Shown here piece after piece: positions 43,637 to 51,755 of a stretch of 64,000 bases of DNA. Made by a program: the position numbers and the translations under genes. The notes under the pieces are model-generated. The model saw only the letters and a list, made by a program, of their open reading frames with translations, searched no databases and was not told the DNA's origin. The DNA is from Paraburkholderia polaris (GTDB lineage Bacteria > Pseudomonadota > Gammaproteobacteria > Burkholderiales > Burkholderiaceae): NCBI RefSeq assembly GCF_012927345.1, contig NZ_JABBGJ010000027.1, forward strand, positions 62,001-126,000, read 5' to 3'. Every line of letters starts with the position of its first letter. Positions within the stretch are counted from its first letter, which is position 1.

Positions 43637-44854
43637 TCAGAAGACGCGCCCTTCGGTCAGGTGCGTGGTCACGCCGTTCAACTCGTAGTCGCCGATCACC
43701 CGCGCCTTATGCAGGAGTGGGTTGTGGCTGAAGATGGTGCGCAAATTGCGCCAGTGACGGTCGAAATTGTGCCCTCGCCCAGTGGCCGAGGCCCCGCCGA
43801 CCTCGAACAGCCGCTCGCCGGCATACAGCGCCAGTTTGCTGACAACCAGCTGCGTTTTGGCCGTGGCCAGCGCCCCTTCCAGCACCCGCTCTTCCGCATT
43901 GGCTGCGCCGCTGCGGATCGCGTTCGCCGAGCGGTCCAGCGTGCGCGCGTTTTGCTGCACCAGCGCGTCGATCGACAGACTGTGCGCCGCGAGATCGCCT
44001 ACCACCTGCTGCACAAAACCGTCCTCGCGTGCCGAGGGTGCCGGGCTATGCAGCACCGGACGCCCGTATTGCGTCACGTAGCGTCGCGCGTCCGCAAGAA
44101 TGTTGCGCACGATACCTGCCGCGACCGTTACCAGATGCAACTGCCGCACCGCGCTGCCATGTCGGCCTGCGAGACTCGTATAACCGCGGGTTGCGATTTC
44201 ATGGGCAAATACCTGCACATTGTCGAGCACGAGGCTGCCGCTCGCCGTCATGCGTTGCCCCATTCCGTCCCAGTCATCGAGTACCTTGAGGCCTTCACGG
44301 GAGACCGGGATAACGATCGACACCTTCTCGTCGTTCTCATCTTGCACATTGATACGCGCATAGTCGGAGAACGCCGTGCCAGTCGAATAGTATTTCTTGC
44401 CTGTGACGCGAAAGTGCTCACCGTCGCGCACCAGCTTAGTGACGATTTCCCCTGGCCTCGAGGTGCCGAGTTCCGTCGACGCACCACCGAAGATCGCCCC
44501 CGCCCGTACACGCTCGATCTGCGTATCGTTGAAGGCGGAGCGCGGCGACAACAGCAACTGCTCGGTCAGATCGAAATGAATCCGTAATGCGTGCGCGACA
44601 TTCGACTCTTCCGCAGCCAGCGTGGCAATCACGTGAAAGAGATCTTCCAGCGAACCACCGAGGCCGCCCCACTCGACCGGAAAACGGAGCACGCCAAGAC
44701 CGGATTCGCGAAACAACGCGAAGCGGTCGAACGGCAACTCGCGTCGCACTTCACGTTGAGCGGCATCTTCGCCGATCGCTTTAGCCAGTGCCGGCAACGC
44801 GGCGAGTGCCGTCTGAAGCCGCGCACCCGCTGCGGTGTCCTGAGAGACCTGCAT
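43637..44854 (-). CDS. Acyl-CoA dehydrogenase-fold flavin monooxygenase, SfnB/DszC-like
   Basis: This 405-residue protein has the acyl-CoA dehydrogenase fold: an N-terminal helical domain (FRESGLGVLRFPVEWGGLGG), the central beta domain (TGKKYYSTGTAFSDYARINV), and the C-terminal helical domain ending GHNFDRHWRNLRTIFSHNPL. The last block marks the DszC/SfnB group, which works on sulfur compounds using FMNH2 rather than on CoA esters. The catalytic glutamate of true acyl-CoA dehydrogenases is not evident. The start at 44854 is chosen for AAGGAATGAAGG upstream. It leads the leftward module with DUF3088 and the peptide-type transporter. A second copy is at 51756-52994. Confidence 0.87.
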   Translation of the reverse strand: MQVSQDTAAGARLQTALAALPALAKAIGEDAAQREVRRELPFDRFALFRESGLGVLRFPVEWGGLGGSLEDLFHVIATLAAEESNVAHALRIHFDLTEQLLLSPRSAFNDTQIERVRAGAIFGGASTELGTSRPGEIVTKLVRDGEHFRVTGKKYYSTGTAFSDYARINVQDENDEKVSIVIPVSREGLKVLDDWDGMGQRMTASGSLVLDNVQVFAHEIATRGYTSLAGRHGSAVRQLHLVTVAAGIVRNILADARRYVTQYGRPVLHSPAPSAREDGFVQQVVGDLAAHSLSIDALVQQNARTLDRSANAIRSGAANAEERVLEGALATAKTQLVVSKLALYAGERLFEVGGASATGRGHNFDRHWRNLRTIFSHNPLLHKARVIGDYELNGVTTHLTEGRVF

Positions 44855-45055
44855 GCCTTCATTCCTTGTAAATGCGCACGGATCTGGCTTGATCCGGCTG
44901 TTTGCCCTAGGAGCGTGCATCGGAATCCATAGGGGACGCGCCGATGCGACGGATCAGTATAGGGACGCGGCACGCCGCGCAAAACCAGCGATTCAAGCTA
45001 TGAATATGCGCGTTTCTGAAATACCAATCGCCGATAAGGATCGATGAATCCGTTA

Positions 45056-45085
45056 TTGGAGCGTCGCGCAACATATTTCTATACT
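45056..45085 (+). promoter_or_regulatory. Sigma-70-type promoter of groES-groEL
   Basis: TTGGAG (45056-45061) and TATACT (45080-45085) are 18 bases apart, acceptable -35 and -10 elements. The CIRCE operator starts ten bases after the -10, so a repressor bound there would block transcription start. Confidence 0.5.
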
Positions 45086-45094
45086 CGATTCCGG

Positions 45095-45121
45095 TCAGCA
45101 CTCACCAACGACGAGTGCCAA
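45095..45121. promoter_or_regulatory. CIRCE element (HrcA operator)
   Basis: TCAGCACTC (45095-45103), a 9-base spacer and GAGTGCCAA (45113-45121) match the CIRCE consensus TTAGCACTC-N9-GAGTGCTAA, with one mismatch in each arm at symmetric positions. It overlaps the expected start of the groES transcript. HrcA repression with heat-shock induction is the expected control. Confidence 0.88.
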
Positions 45122-45144
45122 ATTTCAACCGCGGAAGTCGAACC

Positions 45145-45435
45145 ATGAGCCTACGTCCCTTGCATGACCGCTTGATCGTCAAGCGTCTCGACCAGGAAAC
45201 CAAAACTGCTTCAGGCATCGTCATTCCTGAGAGCGCCGCGGAAAAACCCGACCAGGGCGAAGTGATCGCCATTGGACCGGGCAAGCGCGATAGCGACGGC
45301 AAACGCATCGAGCCCGACCTGAAAGTCGGTGAGCGTGTTTTGTTTGGTAAGTACGCCGGTCAGTCGGTCAAAGTAGACGGCAACGAATTGCTCGTACTGC
45401 GCGAAGAAGACGTCGTCGCAGTCGTCACTCAATAA
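45145..45435 (+). CDS. groES: Co-chaperonin GroES (10 kDa)
   Basis: This 96-residue lid protein caps the GroEL cavity. The mobile loop is ETKTASGIVIPESAAEKPDQ at about residues 17-36, and the base has the typical GERVLFGKYAG and LREEDVVAVV strands. The ATG at 45145 is used rather than an earlier in-frame codon because MSLRPLHDRLIVKR is the family start and GGAAG precedes it; the CIRCE site also lies directly upstream. groEL follows 18 bp later. Confidence 0.96.
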   Translation: MSLRPLHDRLIVKRLDQETKTASGIVIPESAAEKPDQGEVIAIGPGKRDSDGKRIEPDLKVGERVLFGKYAGQSVKVDGNELLVLREEDVVAVVTQ

Positions 45436-45453
45436 CGAACGGAGCGTTACAAC

Positions 45454-47094
45454 ATGGCAGCAAAAGAAATTATTTTTAGCGACGTCGCCCGCTCGAAACT
45501 GGTCGAAGGCGTCAACATCCTCGCCAACGCGGTCAAGGTCACGCTCGGTCCGAAGGGACGCAATGTCGTTCTGGAGCGCAGCTTCGGCTCGCCGATCGTG
45601 ACGAAAGACGGCGTCTCGGTGGCCAAGGAAATCGAATTGTCGGACCGCGTACAGAACATCGGTGCGCAACTCGTGAAGGAAGTCGCCTCGCGCACCAGCG
45701 ACGCCGCCGGTGACGGCACCACCACCGCGACCGTGCTCGCCCAAGCCATTGTGCGTGAAGGTCAGAAATACGTCGCGGCTGGCCTCAATCCGCTGGACCT
45801 GAAACGCGGCATCGATAAAGCCGTGATTGCAGCCATCGACGAGCTGAAGAAGATCAGCAAGCCGACCACGACCAGCAAGGAGATCGCCCAGGTCGCTACG
45901 ATTTCGGCCAACGGCGAAGAGTCGATCGGCCAACGCATTGCCGAAGCGATCGACCGGGTCGGTAAGGAAGGCGTCATTACCGTCGAAGACGGCAAGTCGC
46001 TCGATGATGAACTCGATGTAGTCGAAGGTCTGCAATTCGACCGTGGCTACCTGTCGCCGTATTTCATCAACGATCAGGACAAACAGGTTGCCGTGCTCGA
46101 CAACCCGTTCGTGCTGCTGCACGACAAGAAGGTGTCGAACATCCGTGATCTGCTGCCGATCCTGGAACAGGTCGCCAAAGCCGGCCGCCCGCTTCTGATC
46201 ATCGCGGAGGACGTCGAAGGCGAAGCGCTGGCTACGCTGGTGGTGAACAACATTCGCGGCATTCTGAAGACGGTCGCGGTCAAGGCGCCGGGTTTCGGCG
46301 ACCGCCGCAAGGCACTGCTCGAAGATATCGCGATTCTGACCGGCGGCCAGGTGATCGCTGAAGAAACCGGACTGTCGCTCGAAAAAGCGACGCTCGCGGA
46401 ACTCGGCCAGGCCAAGCGCATCGAGGTGGGCAAGGAGAACACCACGGTCATCGACGGCGCCGGCGACAGCAAGAACATCGAAGCGCGTGTGAAGCAGATC
46501 CGCACCCAGATCGAGGAAGCGACCTCCGACTACGACCGCGAAAAACTGCAGGAACGTGTGGCGAAGCTGGCGGGTGGTGTCGCTGTCATCAAGGTTGGCG
46601 GCGCGACCGAGATCGAAGTCAAGGAAAAGAAAGACCGTGTCGACGACGCGCTGCATGCCACGCGTGCCGCTGTCGAAGAAGGCATTGTGCCGGGCGGTGG
46701 CGTCGCGCTGATTCGCGTGAAGCAGGCGATCAGCGGGCTCAAAGGCCTGAACGCCGATCAGGACGCGGGCATCAAGATCGTGCTGCGCGCGCTCGAAGAG
46801 CCGCTGCGTCAGATCGTAACGAACGCCGGTGAAGAAGCCAGCGTGGTGGTCGCGAAAGTGGCCGAGGGTACGGGCAACTTCGGCTACAACGCACAGACCG
46901 GCGAATACGGCGATCTCGTCGAATCGGGCGTGCTCGATCCGACCAAGGTCACGCGTACGGCACTGCAAAATGCAGCGTCGGTTGCGGGTCTGCTGTTGAC
47001 CACCGATGCCACCGTGCACGAGGCACCGAAGGATGCACCGGCAGCGGGTCAGCCGGGCGGTCCGAGCGCAGGTGGGCCGGGACTGGATTTCTGA
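45454..47094 (+). CDS. groEL: Chaperonin GroEL (60 kDa), paralogous copy
   Basis: This 546-residue chaperonin folds proteins in an ATP-driven double ring. The ATP site GDGTTTATVLAQ (D87) and LGPKGRN are present, and the apical domain peptide-binding region is normal. The C-terminal tail is AAGQPGGPSAGGPGLDF instead of the GGM-repeat tail of the housekeeping copy, so this is probably an additional groEL of the kind common in Burkholderiales. CIRCE control of the operon indicates heat-shock induction. A strong hairpin follows the gene. It lies between two organosulfur modules without a direct functional link. Confidence 0.95.
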   Translation: MAAKEIIFSDVARSKLVEGVNILANAVKVTLGPKGRNVVLERSFGSPIVTKDGVSVAKEIELSDRVQNIGAQLVKEVASRTSDAAGDGTTTATVLAQAIVREGQKYVAAGLNPLDLKRGIDKAVIAAIDELKKISKPTTTSKEIAQVATISANGEESIGQRIAEAIDRVGKEGVITVEDGKSLDDELDVVEGLQFDRGYLSPYFINDQDKQVAVLDNPFVLLHDKKVSNIRDLLPILEQVAKAGRPLLIIAEDVEGEALATLVVNNIRGILKTVAVKAPGFGDRRKALLEDIAILTGGQVIAEETGLSLEKATLAELGQAKRIEVGKENTTVIDGAGDSKNIEARVKQIRTQIEEATSDYDREKLQERVAKLAGGVAVIKVGGATEIEVKEKKDRVDDALHATRAAVEEGIVPGGGVALIRVKQAISGLKGLNADQDAGIKIVLRALEEPLRQIVTNAGEEASVVVAKVAEGTGNFGYNAQTGEYGDLVESGVLDPTKVTRTALQNAASVAGLLLTTDATVHEAPKDAPAAGQPGGPSAGGPGLDF

Positions 47095-47124
47095 GCGTCA
47101 GCGCCATAGCACATAGCAGGTCAT

Positions 47125-47160
47125 GCCCGCCGGCATGCTTTTCACAGCATGCCGGCGGGC
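47125..47160 (+). terminator. Strong hairpin after groEL
   Basis: GCCCGCCGGCATGCT (47125-47139) and AGCATGCCGGCGGGC (47146-47160) form a perfect 15-bp stem with a 6-base loop, 30 bases after the groEL stop. No T-run follows, but its stability suggests a terminator, probably serving also the ferredoxin gene that ends at 47220 from the other side. Confidence 0.75.
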
Positions 47161-47219
47161 ACTAACGGAGCACAGGCGGGTCACACAGAATTGCGCTCGG
47201 CCCCTGGCGCTCAAGTTTT

Positions 47220-47537
47220 TCAATGCGCGCGAATCAGCAACTCGTAGCTCGCATCCTGACTCGCGGCCGATTGTCTTTCGCGCCCCCAGCCGATCGCGCG
47301 CCGATAGTTTCCCAGGACGGGTCCATCGACGCTGGCGAGCGACGTCGGTTCGACTTGCGGTGCGACGAAGAGCGCATCTTCGGGGCAATACAGTTCGCAC
47401 ATGAAGCAGGTCTGACAGTCGCCTTGACGCGCGATGCGTGGTGGAGCGTCGCGCACCATGTCGAACACGTTGGTCGGGCAAGCACGCACGCAGATGTTAC
47501 AGCCCGTGCAGCGCGCGGCGTCGACGATCTCGATCAT
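47220..47537 (-). CDS. 2x[4Fe-4S] ferredoxin-type protein
   Basis: This 105-residue iron-sulfur protein has two full CxxCxxCxxxCP motifs: C10, C13, C16, C20 (RCTGCNICVRACP) and C41, C44, C47, C51 (DCQTCFMCELYCP). It should carry two [4Fe-4S] clusters. The ATG at 47537 has a strong AAGGAGTG upstream and overlaps the flavoprotein stop as ATGA, so the two subunits are made together. The pair resembles the beta and alpha subunits of adenylylsulfate reductase in layout, but the gene order is reversed and the ferredoxin is shorter. It probably shuttles electrons to or from the flavoprotein. Confidence 0.88.
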   Translation of the reverse strand: MIEIVDAARCTGCNICVRACPTNVFDMVRDAPPRIARQGDCQTCFMCELYCPEDALFVAPQVEPTSLASVDGPVLGNYRRAIGWGRERQSAASQDASYELLIRAH

Positions 47538-49183
47538 GCCGTCACTCCTTTCGTATGCGCGGCAACCTGAGGCACCGCCAACCTCTCGATCCACACTTCG
47601 TCCAGCCCCCCACTCAACAGGCGATGTCCCTGCGACGGATCCAGTGCGGCATGCTCGAGCCGCCGATGCATACCGCGCGTCTCGGTGCGTTGCTGCGCGC
47701 TGCGATACATCCAACGCGAAGTGGCAAGCATGGCCGCCGCTTCACGCGCGCGCACGGCGTCCAACGCGCTGCGCGCCGGAGCCGCACGGCGAACACGCTG
47801 CCACAGCGTGTCGAGTCGCGACAGCGAGTCGTCGAGTAACGCACCCTGGCGCGTCCAATTACGCTGCGTGGGGAACACCTCCTGCTGTACGCCACGAATC
47901 ACTTCGGCGCTGTCGTAAGGCGCCGTGCCGCCGCCGTCGCGAAGCCCTGCTCCTCCGGTACGCACCGCCCTGCCCTGACGGGCCGCGAGGCCTCGTGATC
48001 GCGCGTAATCCGAGGCACCCGCACCGGCCCAGAATCCCGACGACATCGCCCACGCCGCGTTGTGGCTGCCGCCTCCGGTAAAGCCGCCGCAGATCAGTTC
48101 ACGCGTCGCCGCATCGCCTGCCGCATACAGTCCCTCGACTGAGGTGGCGCAGGTCTGGTCGACCAGATGCAGGCCGCCGGTTCCCCGCACCGTTCCCTCG
48201 AGGCGCAGGGTGACCGGGAAATGCTGTCTGAAAGGATCGATCCCGAGCCGGTCGAACGGCAAAAAGAAATTCGGCTGCGCAGTGCGCATCCATGCGCGAA
48301 TCTGTTCGTCGGCGCGATCGAGGCAGGCAAATACGGGCTGCGTCTGCAAGGTTTGCGCGATCACACCACGGCCGTGCGCCGACCCTGCGCCGGGAATCAC
48401 CGATCCGTCCTGGTAGTAGAACGTCGCCCATGTATAGAACAGCGATTTCGTCACCGAGGAAAACGCTGGACCCAGGCCATAGGCGTTCGAGAACTCCATA
48501 CCTGAAAGCGCAGCCCCCGCTTCGGCGGCCATCAACTGGCCGTCACCGGTCAGGACATTGCAACCGAGCGCGTTGCTGAGAAACGCGCAACCGCCGGTCG
48601 CGATGACCACCGCGCCCGCGCGCACGATCCATGTGTCATCCGCCTGACGATCGACGCCCGCCGCTCCGGCCACCGCGCCCTGCTCATCCACGAGCAATTC
48701 GAGCGCCGGACTGTGGTCGAGTATGCGCACATGGGCTTCCTTGAAGCGTTTGCGCATCAGCCTCATATAGTCGGGACCTTGCAACGAAGTGCGCCGCTCT
48801 TCGCCGGACTCATCGACCGGAAATGGGTAGCCCCACTCGGCCAGTTGCTGCGCATTGATCCAGGTCTGTTCGAGTACGCGATCCATCCAGGTCTGTTCGG
48901 CAAGCTCGCCGCCCAACTTGAAACGGCTCGCTTTCGCGCGGCCTCGTGCTTCCTCATCGCGCGGCACGTGCCACACTCCAGTGCCGGCAGGCGCAGTCGC
49001 GCCGGAGGTCCCGCAAAAGCCTTTGTCTGCCAGGATCACTCGGGCGCCGCTGGCGGCGGCGCTGATCGCCGCCCACGTGCCGGCCGGACCGCCGCCGATC
49101 ACGAGCACGTCGGCATCGTGCCGCACCCCGCCGTCCGCCGCCGTCACGGGAGGTCGCCCGTTTTTCCCAAAGTTGTCCGCCAT
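47534..49183 (-). CDS. FAD-dependent oxidoreductase, fumarate reductase/APS reductase flavoprotein type
   Basis: This 549-residue flavoprotein has the FAD-binding motif VLVIGGGPAGTWAAISAAASG (from residue 27) and ILADKGFCGTSGATAPAGTG. The active-site loop GGLHLVDQTCATSVEGLYAAGDAA and GGFTGGGSHNAAWA also fit the SdhA/FrdA/AprA superfamily. The C-terminal capping region is of the AprA/L-aspartate oxidase kind. AGGGAGA precedes the ATG at 49183. It is coupled to a 2x[4Fe-4S] ferredoxin, which fits a soluble two-subunit oxidoreductase. Within an organosulfur operon it may handle a sulfur-oxyanion or a desulfonation product. The substrate is not identifiable from sequence. Confidence 0.82.
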   Translation of the reverse strand: MADNFGKNGRPPVTAADGGVRHDADVLVIGGGPAGTWAAISAAASGARVILADKGFCGTSGATAPAGTGVWHVPRDEEARGRAKASRFKLGGELAEQTWMDRVLEQTWINAQQLAEWGYPFPVDESGEERRTSLQGPDYMRLMRKRFKEAHVRILDHSPALELLVDEQGAVAGAAGVDRQADDTWIVRAGAVVIATGGCAFLSNALGCNVLTGDGQLMAAEAGAALSGMEFSNAYGLGPAFSSVTKSLFYTWATFYYQDGSVIPGAGSAHGRGVIAQTLQTQPVFACLDRADEQIRAWMRTAQPNFFLPFDRLGIDPFRQHFPVTLRLEGTVRGTGGLHLVDQTCATSVEGLYAAGDAATRELICGGFTGGGSHNAAWAMSSGFWAGAGASDYARSRGLAARQGRAVRTGGAGLRDGGGTAPYDSAEVIRGVQQEVFPTQRNWTRQGALLDDSLSRLDTLWQRVRRAAPARSALDAVRAREAAAMLATSRWMYRSAQQRTETRGMHRRLEHAALDPSQGHRLLSGGLDEVWIERLAVPQVAAHTKGVTA

Positions 49184-49248
49184 GGCCGGTTCTCCCTAAA
49201 GTGAGAAAGCTGTGTCCTGACGACGCGGCGTGCGCCGCGAGCGTCGAA

Positions 49249-50319
49249 TCAATCGAGCGTCGGAATCCAGCTCGCCGTGGCTGCGTCGCTCGCCCGGAAA
49301 GCGGGGAACTTCGCGCCGAGTTCGGCAATTGTCCTGATGTTGTTGTTCACGAGATCGTCGCGCGTGATCAGGGTGGGCTTGACGACGATCCGGTGCCCCG
49401 GATCCTGCCCGGCCACCAGGAAAGCCGCGGAGCGCACGGACACCGCGCCGACAACCGCGGGGTTGGTCGCCGCCGTCGCCACCCATGGGCTGTTCGGGGC
49501 GCGGATCGCTTCGATATCGGCCGTCGAGATGTCGGCGCTATAAATGCGGATCTTCGACGACAGCTTCGCCTCGTCCGCTGCAAGTTTTGCGCCGCGCGCG
49601 AACTCGTCATACGGCGCGAATACCACGCGAATGTCGGGGTGCGCGCGATACGCGGCCGCTGCCTGGTTCGCCACCGATTGCGCAATCGGATTGTCCACCG
49701 TGCCCCAGCGCGCCTTCTCCTGGACTTTCGGATGGGCGTTCTTGAAGTCCCGCCATACCGCGTCGCGCCGGTCGAGCGGCGCGAAGCCCGCCACGTACAC
49801 ATAGCCCGCCGAAAACGCATCGCCGTTATCCTTCACCGCCTGATCGAGGAGCAAGGCGGCCAGATCGTGGTCGCTCTGTTCGATCTGCGGAATCTTCGGA
49901 TTACCCAGATCGACATCGAATGCGACAACCTTGATGCCTTTGTCCAGCGCGCGCTGCACGACGTCCTTCAACGACTCCGGCAAGCCGTGATTGACGATGA
50001 TCGCGGACACGCCCAGGCTGATGGCCTGTTGGATCTGCTCGCGCTGCTCGGCTGCATCCTGACGCCCTTCGTAAATCCGCAGATCGATGCCGAGCGCTTT
50101 TGCCTGTTTCTGCGCACCGGCTTCATAGGCCTGGAAGAAATCGCCCGTCGACAGATAGTTGACGAGCGCAACCTTTACGCCCCCCTTATCGAACGGCGCA
50201 GGCGCCCCTTTGAGCGGCGCGGCGTATGCACTTAAGGCCGCCAGTACCGTGGCGGACAGCAATGCCAGCGCACCGACGATGCGGGTCGCGGCAGACGTGT
50301 GACGAAGAAGCGATCTCAT
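49249..50319 (-). CDS. Sugar-type ABC transporter periplasmic binding protein (RbsB-like)
   Basis: The 356-residue protein has a Sec signal peptide (IVGALALLSATVLAALSAYA) and the ribose-type (Peripla_BP_4) fold: KVALVNYLSTGDFFQAYEAGAQKQAKALG, AISLGVSAIIVNHG and IKVVAFDVDLGN in order. It is encoded in the same unit as two oxygenases and the flavoprotein pair. The matching permease and double ATPase genes lie at 53190-55729, so the transporter is split by the oxygenase genes. The ligand could be a sulfonated sugar or other organosulfur compound. That is inference. Confidence 0.87.
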   Translation of the reverse strand: MRSLLRHTSAATRIVGALALLSATVLAALSAYAAPLKGAPAPFDKGGVKVALVNYLSTGDFFQAYEAGAQKQAKALGIDLRIYEGRQDAAEQREQIQQAISLGVSAIIVNHGLPESLKDVVQRALDKGIKVVAFDVDLGNPKIPQIEQSDHDLAALLLDQAVKDNGDAFSAGYVYVAGFAPLDRRDAVWRDFKNAHPKVQEKARWGTVDNPIAQSVANQAAAAYRAHPDIRVVFAPYDEFARGAKLAADEAKLSSKIRIYSADISTADIEAIRAPNSPWVATAATNPAVVGAVSVRSAAFLVAGQDPGHRIVVKPTLITRDDLVNNNIRTIAELGAKFPAFRASDAATASWIPTLD

Positions 50320-50370
50320 GTGTAAGCCCCAGCCGATGAATGATGTGGTGATGAGTGCAGCAAGGAAGAT

Positions 50371-51753
50371 TTATTCGGCATGCACCGCATGGCGCGCCCG
50401 ATAACGCGCCCCAGGGTGATTCCCGGCCAGCCGCGCGCCATGGCCATGCAGCTTTTCGCGCAGTGCGCCGTCGGCGTAATCGGTCTTGTACACGCCGCGC
50501 CGTTGAAGTTCCGGCACGACGAGGTCGACAAAATCGGCAAAGGTTTCGTGCGTCAACGCGTACGCGAGGTTGAATCCATCGACATCCGTCTCTTCAACCC
50601 ACGACTGCAACTCGTCGGCGATTTCCTGCGGGCTGCCGACCGAGAGCGGCCCGAGCCCGCCAATCCCGCCCCACTTCGCGATCTCGCGCACCGTCCACAC
50701 GCGCGTCGGGTCCGCGCTCGAGAGCGCCTCCACCGCTGACTGCACCGCATTGCTTTCGACGTGGCGCAGCGGCTCGTCGAGGTCGTACTTCGACAGGTCG
50801 ATACCGGTCCAGCCCGACATCAGTGCGAGCGCGCCCTCGTCGCTGGCATAGCGGCGATAGTCCGCGTGCTTCGCGTGCGCCTCGGCCGACGTCTTGCCCG
50901 TTATCACCGTGTGCAGATTGAAAATGAGCACGTCGTACGGATCGCGGCCGAACGACTTCACGCGCGCGCGGATATCGGCGACAAAGTTCTTGAGGATCGT
51001 GCGCGAGGGCGCCGCGATGAAGATGCACTCGGCGTGCTGCGCGGCGAAATCTTTCCCGCGTTTCGACGCGCCCGCCTGATACAGCACTGGCGTGCGCTGC
51101 GGCGACGGCTCGCATAGATGAATGCCAGGCACGTCGAAATAGCGGCCGTGGTGATCGATCGGATGCACCTTCGAAGGTTCGGTGAACACCCCTCGCGCGG
51201 CGTCACGCACCACGGCATCGTCTTCCCACGACGATTCCCACAGCTTGTAGCAGACGTCCAGATATTCTTCGGCAAGCGCATACCGTTCATCATGGTTCGC
51301 CTGCGCCGGCAAACCGACGTTACGCGCCGCACTGTCGAGATACGAGGTGACGATGTTCCAGCCGACACGGCCGTTCGTCAGATGATCGAGCGTCGACATG
51401 CGCCGCGCGAACGGATAAGGGTGTTCGTATGACAGCGAGCAGGTCACGCCGAAACCGAGATGCTCGGTGACGTTCGCCATTGCCGACACGAGCAGGATCG
51501 GGTCATTGACAGGCACCTGGGCCGCCTGCCGGATCGCCGCATCGCCGTTACCGTTGAAGACGTCATAGAGACCGAGCACATCGGCGATGAAGAGACCGTC
51601 GAACTTGCCGCGCTCCAGCAGCTTCGCGAGGTCGGTCCAGTAATCGAGATGCTTGTAGCGCCACGATCGGTCGCGCGGGTGCGCCCACAACCCTGGCGAC
51701 TGGTGCCCCACGCAGTTCATGTCGAAGGCGTTGAGGCGAATCTGTCTGGCCAT
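50371..51753 (-). CDS. LLM-class FMNH2-dependent monooxygenase (NtaA/SnaA/DszA type)
   Basis: This 460-residue luciferase-like monooxygenase shows MNCVGHQSPGLWAHPRD at the N-terminus, the FDGLFIADVLGLYDVFNG strand and the RMSTLDHLTNGRVGWNIVTS flavin-site block, and the C-terminal LQRRGVYKTDYADGALREKL typical of the group. It begins 2 bases after the SfnB-like gene, so the two are translated together. This pairing of a DszA-like and a DszC-like enzyme recalls sulfone and thiophene desulfurisation, but no third step (DszB) is present. Reduced FMN must be supplied from outside the window. Confidence 0.88.
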   Translation of the reverse strand: MARQIRLNAFDMNCVGHQSPGLWAHPRDRSWRYKHLDYWTDLAKLLERGKFDGLFIADVLGLYDVFNGNGDAAIRQAAQVPVNDPILLVSAMANVTEHLGFGVTCSLSYEHPYPFARRMSTLDHLTNGRVGWNIVTSYLDSAARNVGLPAQANHDERYALAEEYLDVCYKLWESSWEDDAVVRDAARGVFTEPSKVHPIDHHGRYFDVPGIHLCEPSPQRTPVLYQAGASKRGKDFAAQHAECIFIAAPSRTILKNFVADIRARVKSFGRDPYDVLIFNLHTVITGKTSAEAHAKHADYRRYASDEGALALMSGWTGIDLSKYDLDEPLRHVESNAVQSAVEALSSADPTRVWTVREIAKWGGIGGLGPLSVGSPQEIADELQSWVEETDVDGFNLAYALTHETFADFVDLVVPELQRRGVYKTDYADGALREKLHGHGARLAGNHPGARYRARHAVHAE

Positions 51754-51755
51754 GA

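Noticed and set aside
45211..47019. A 602-codon minus-strand frame opposite groEL
   Set aside because: It is a codon-bias shadow of the strongly conserved groEL gene, and no recognisable domain or ribosome site exists.
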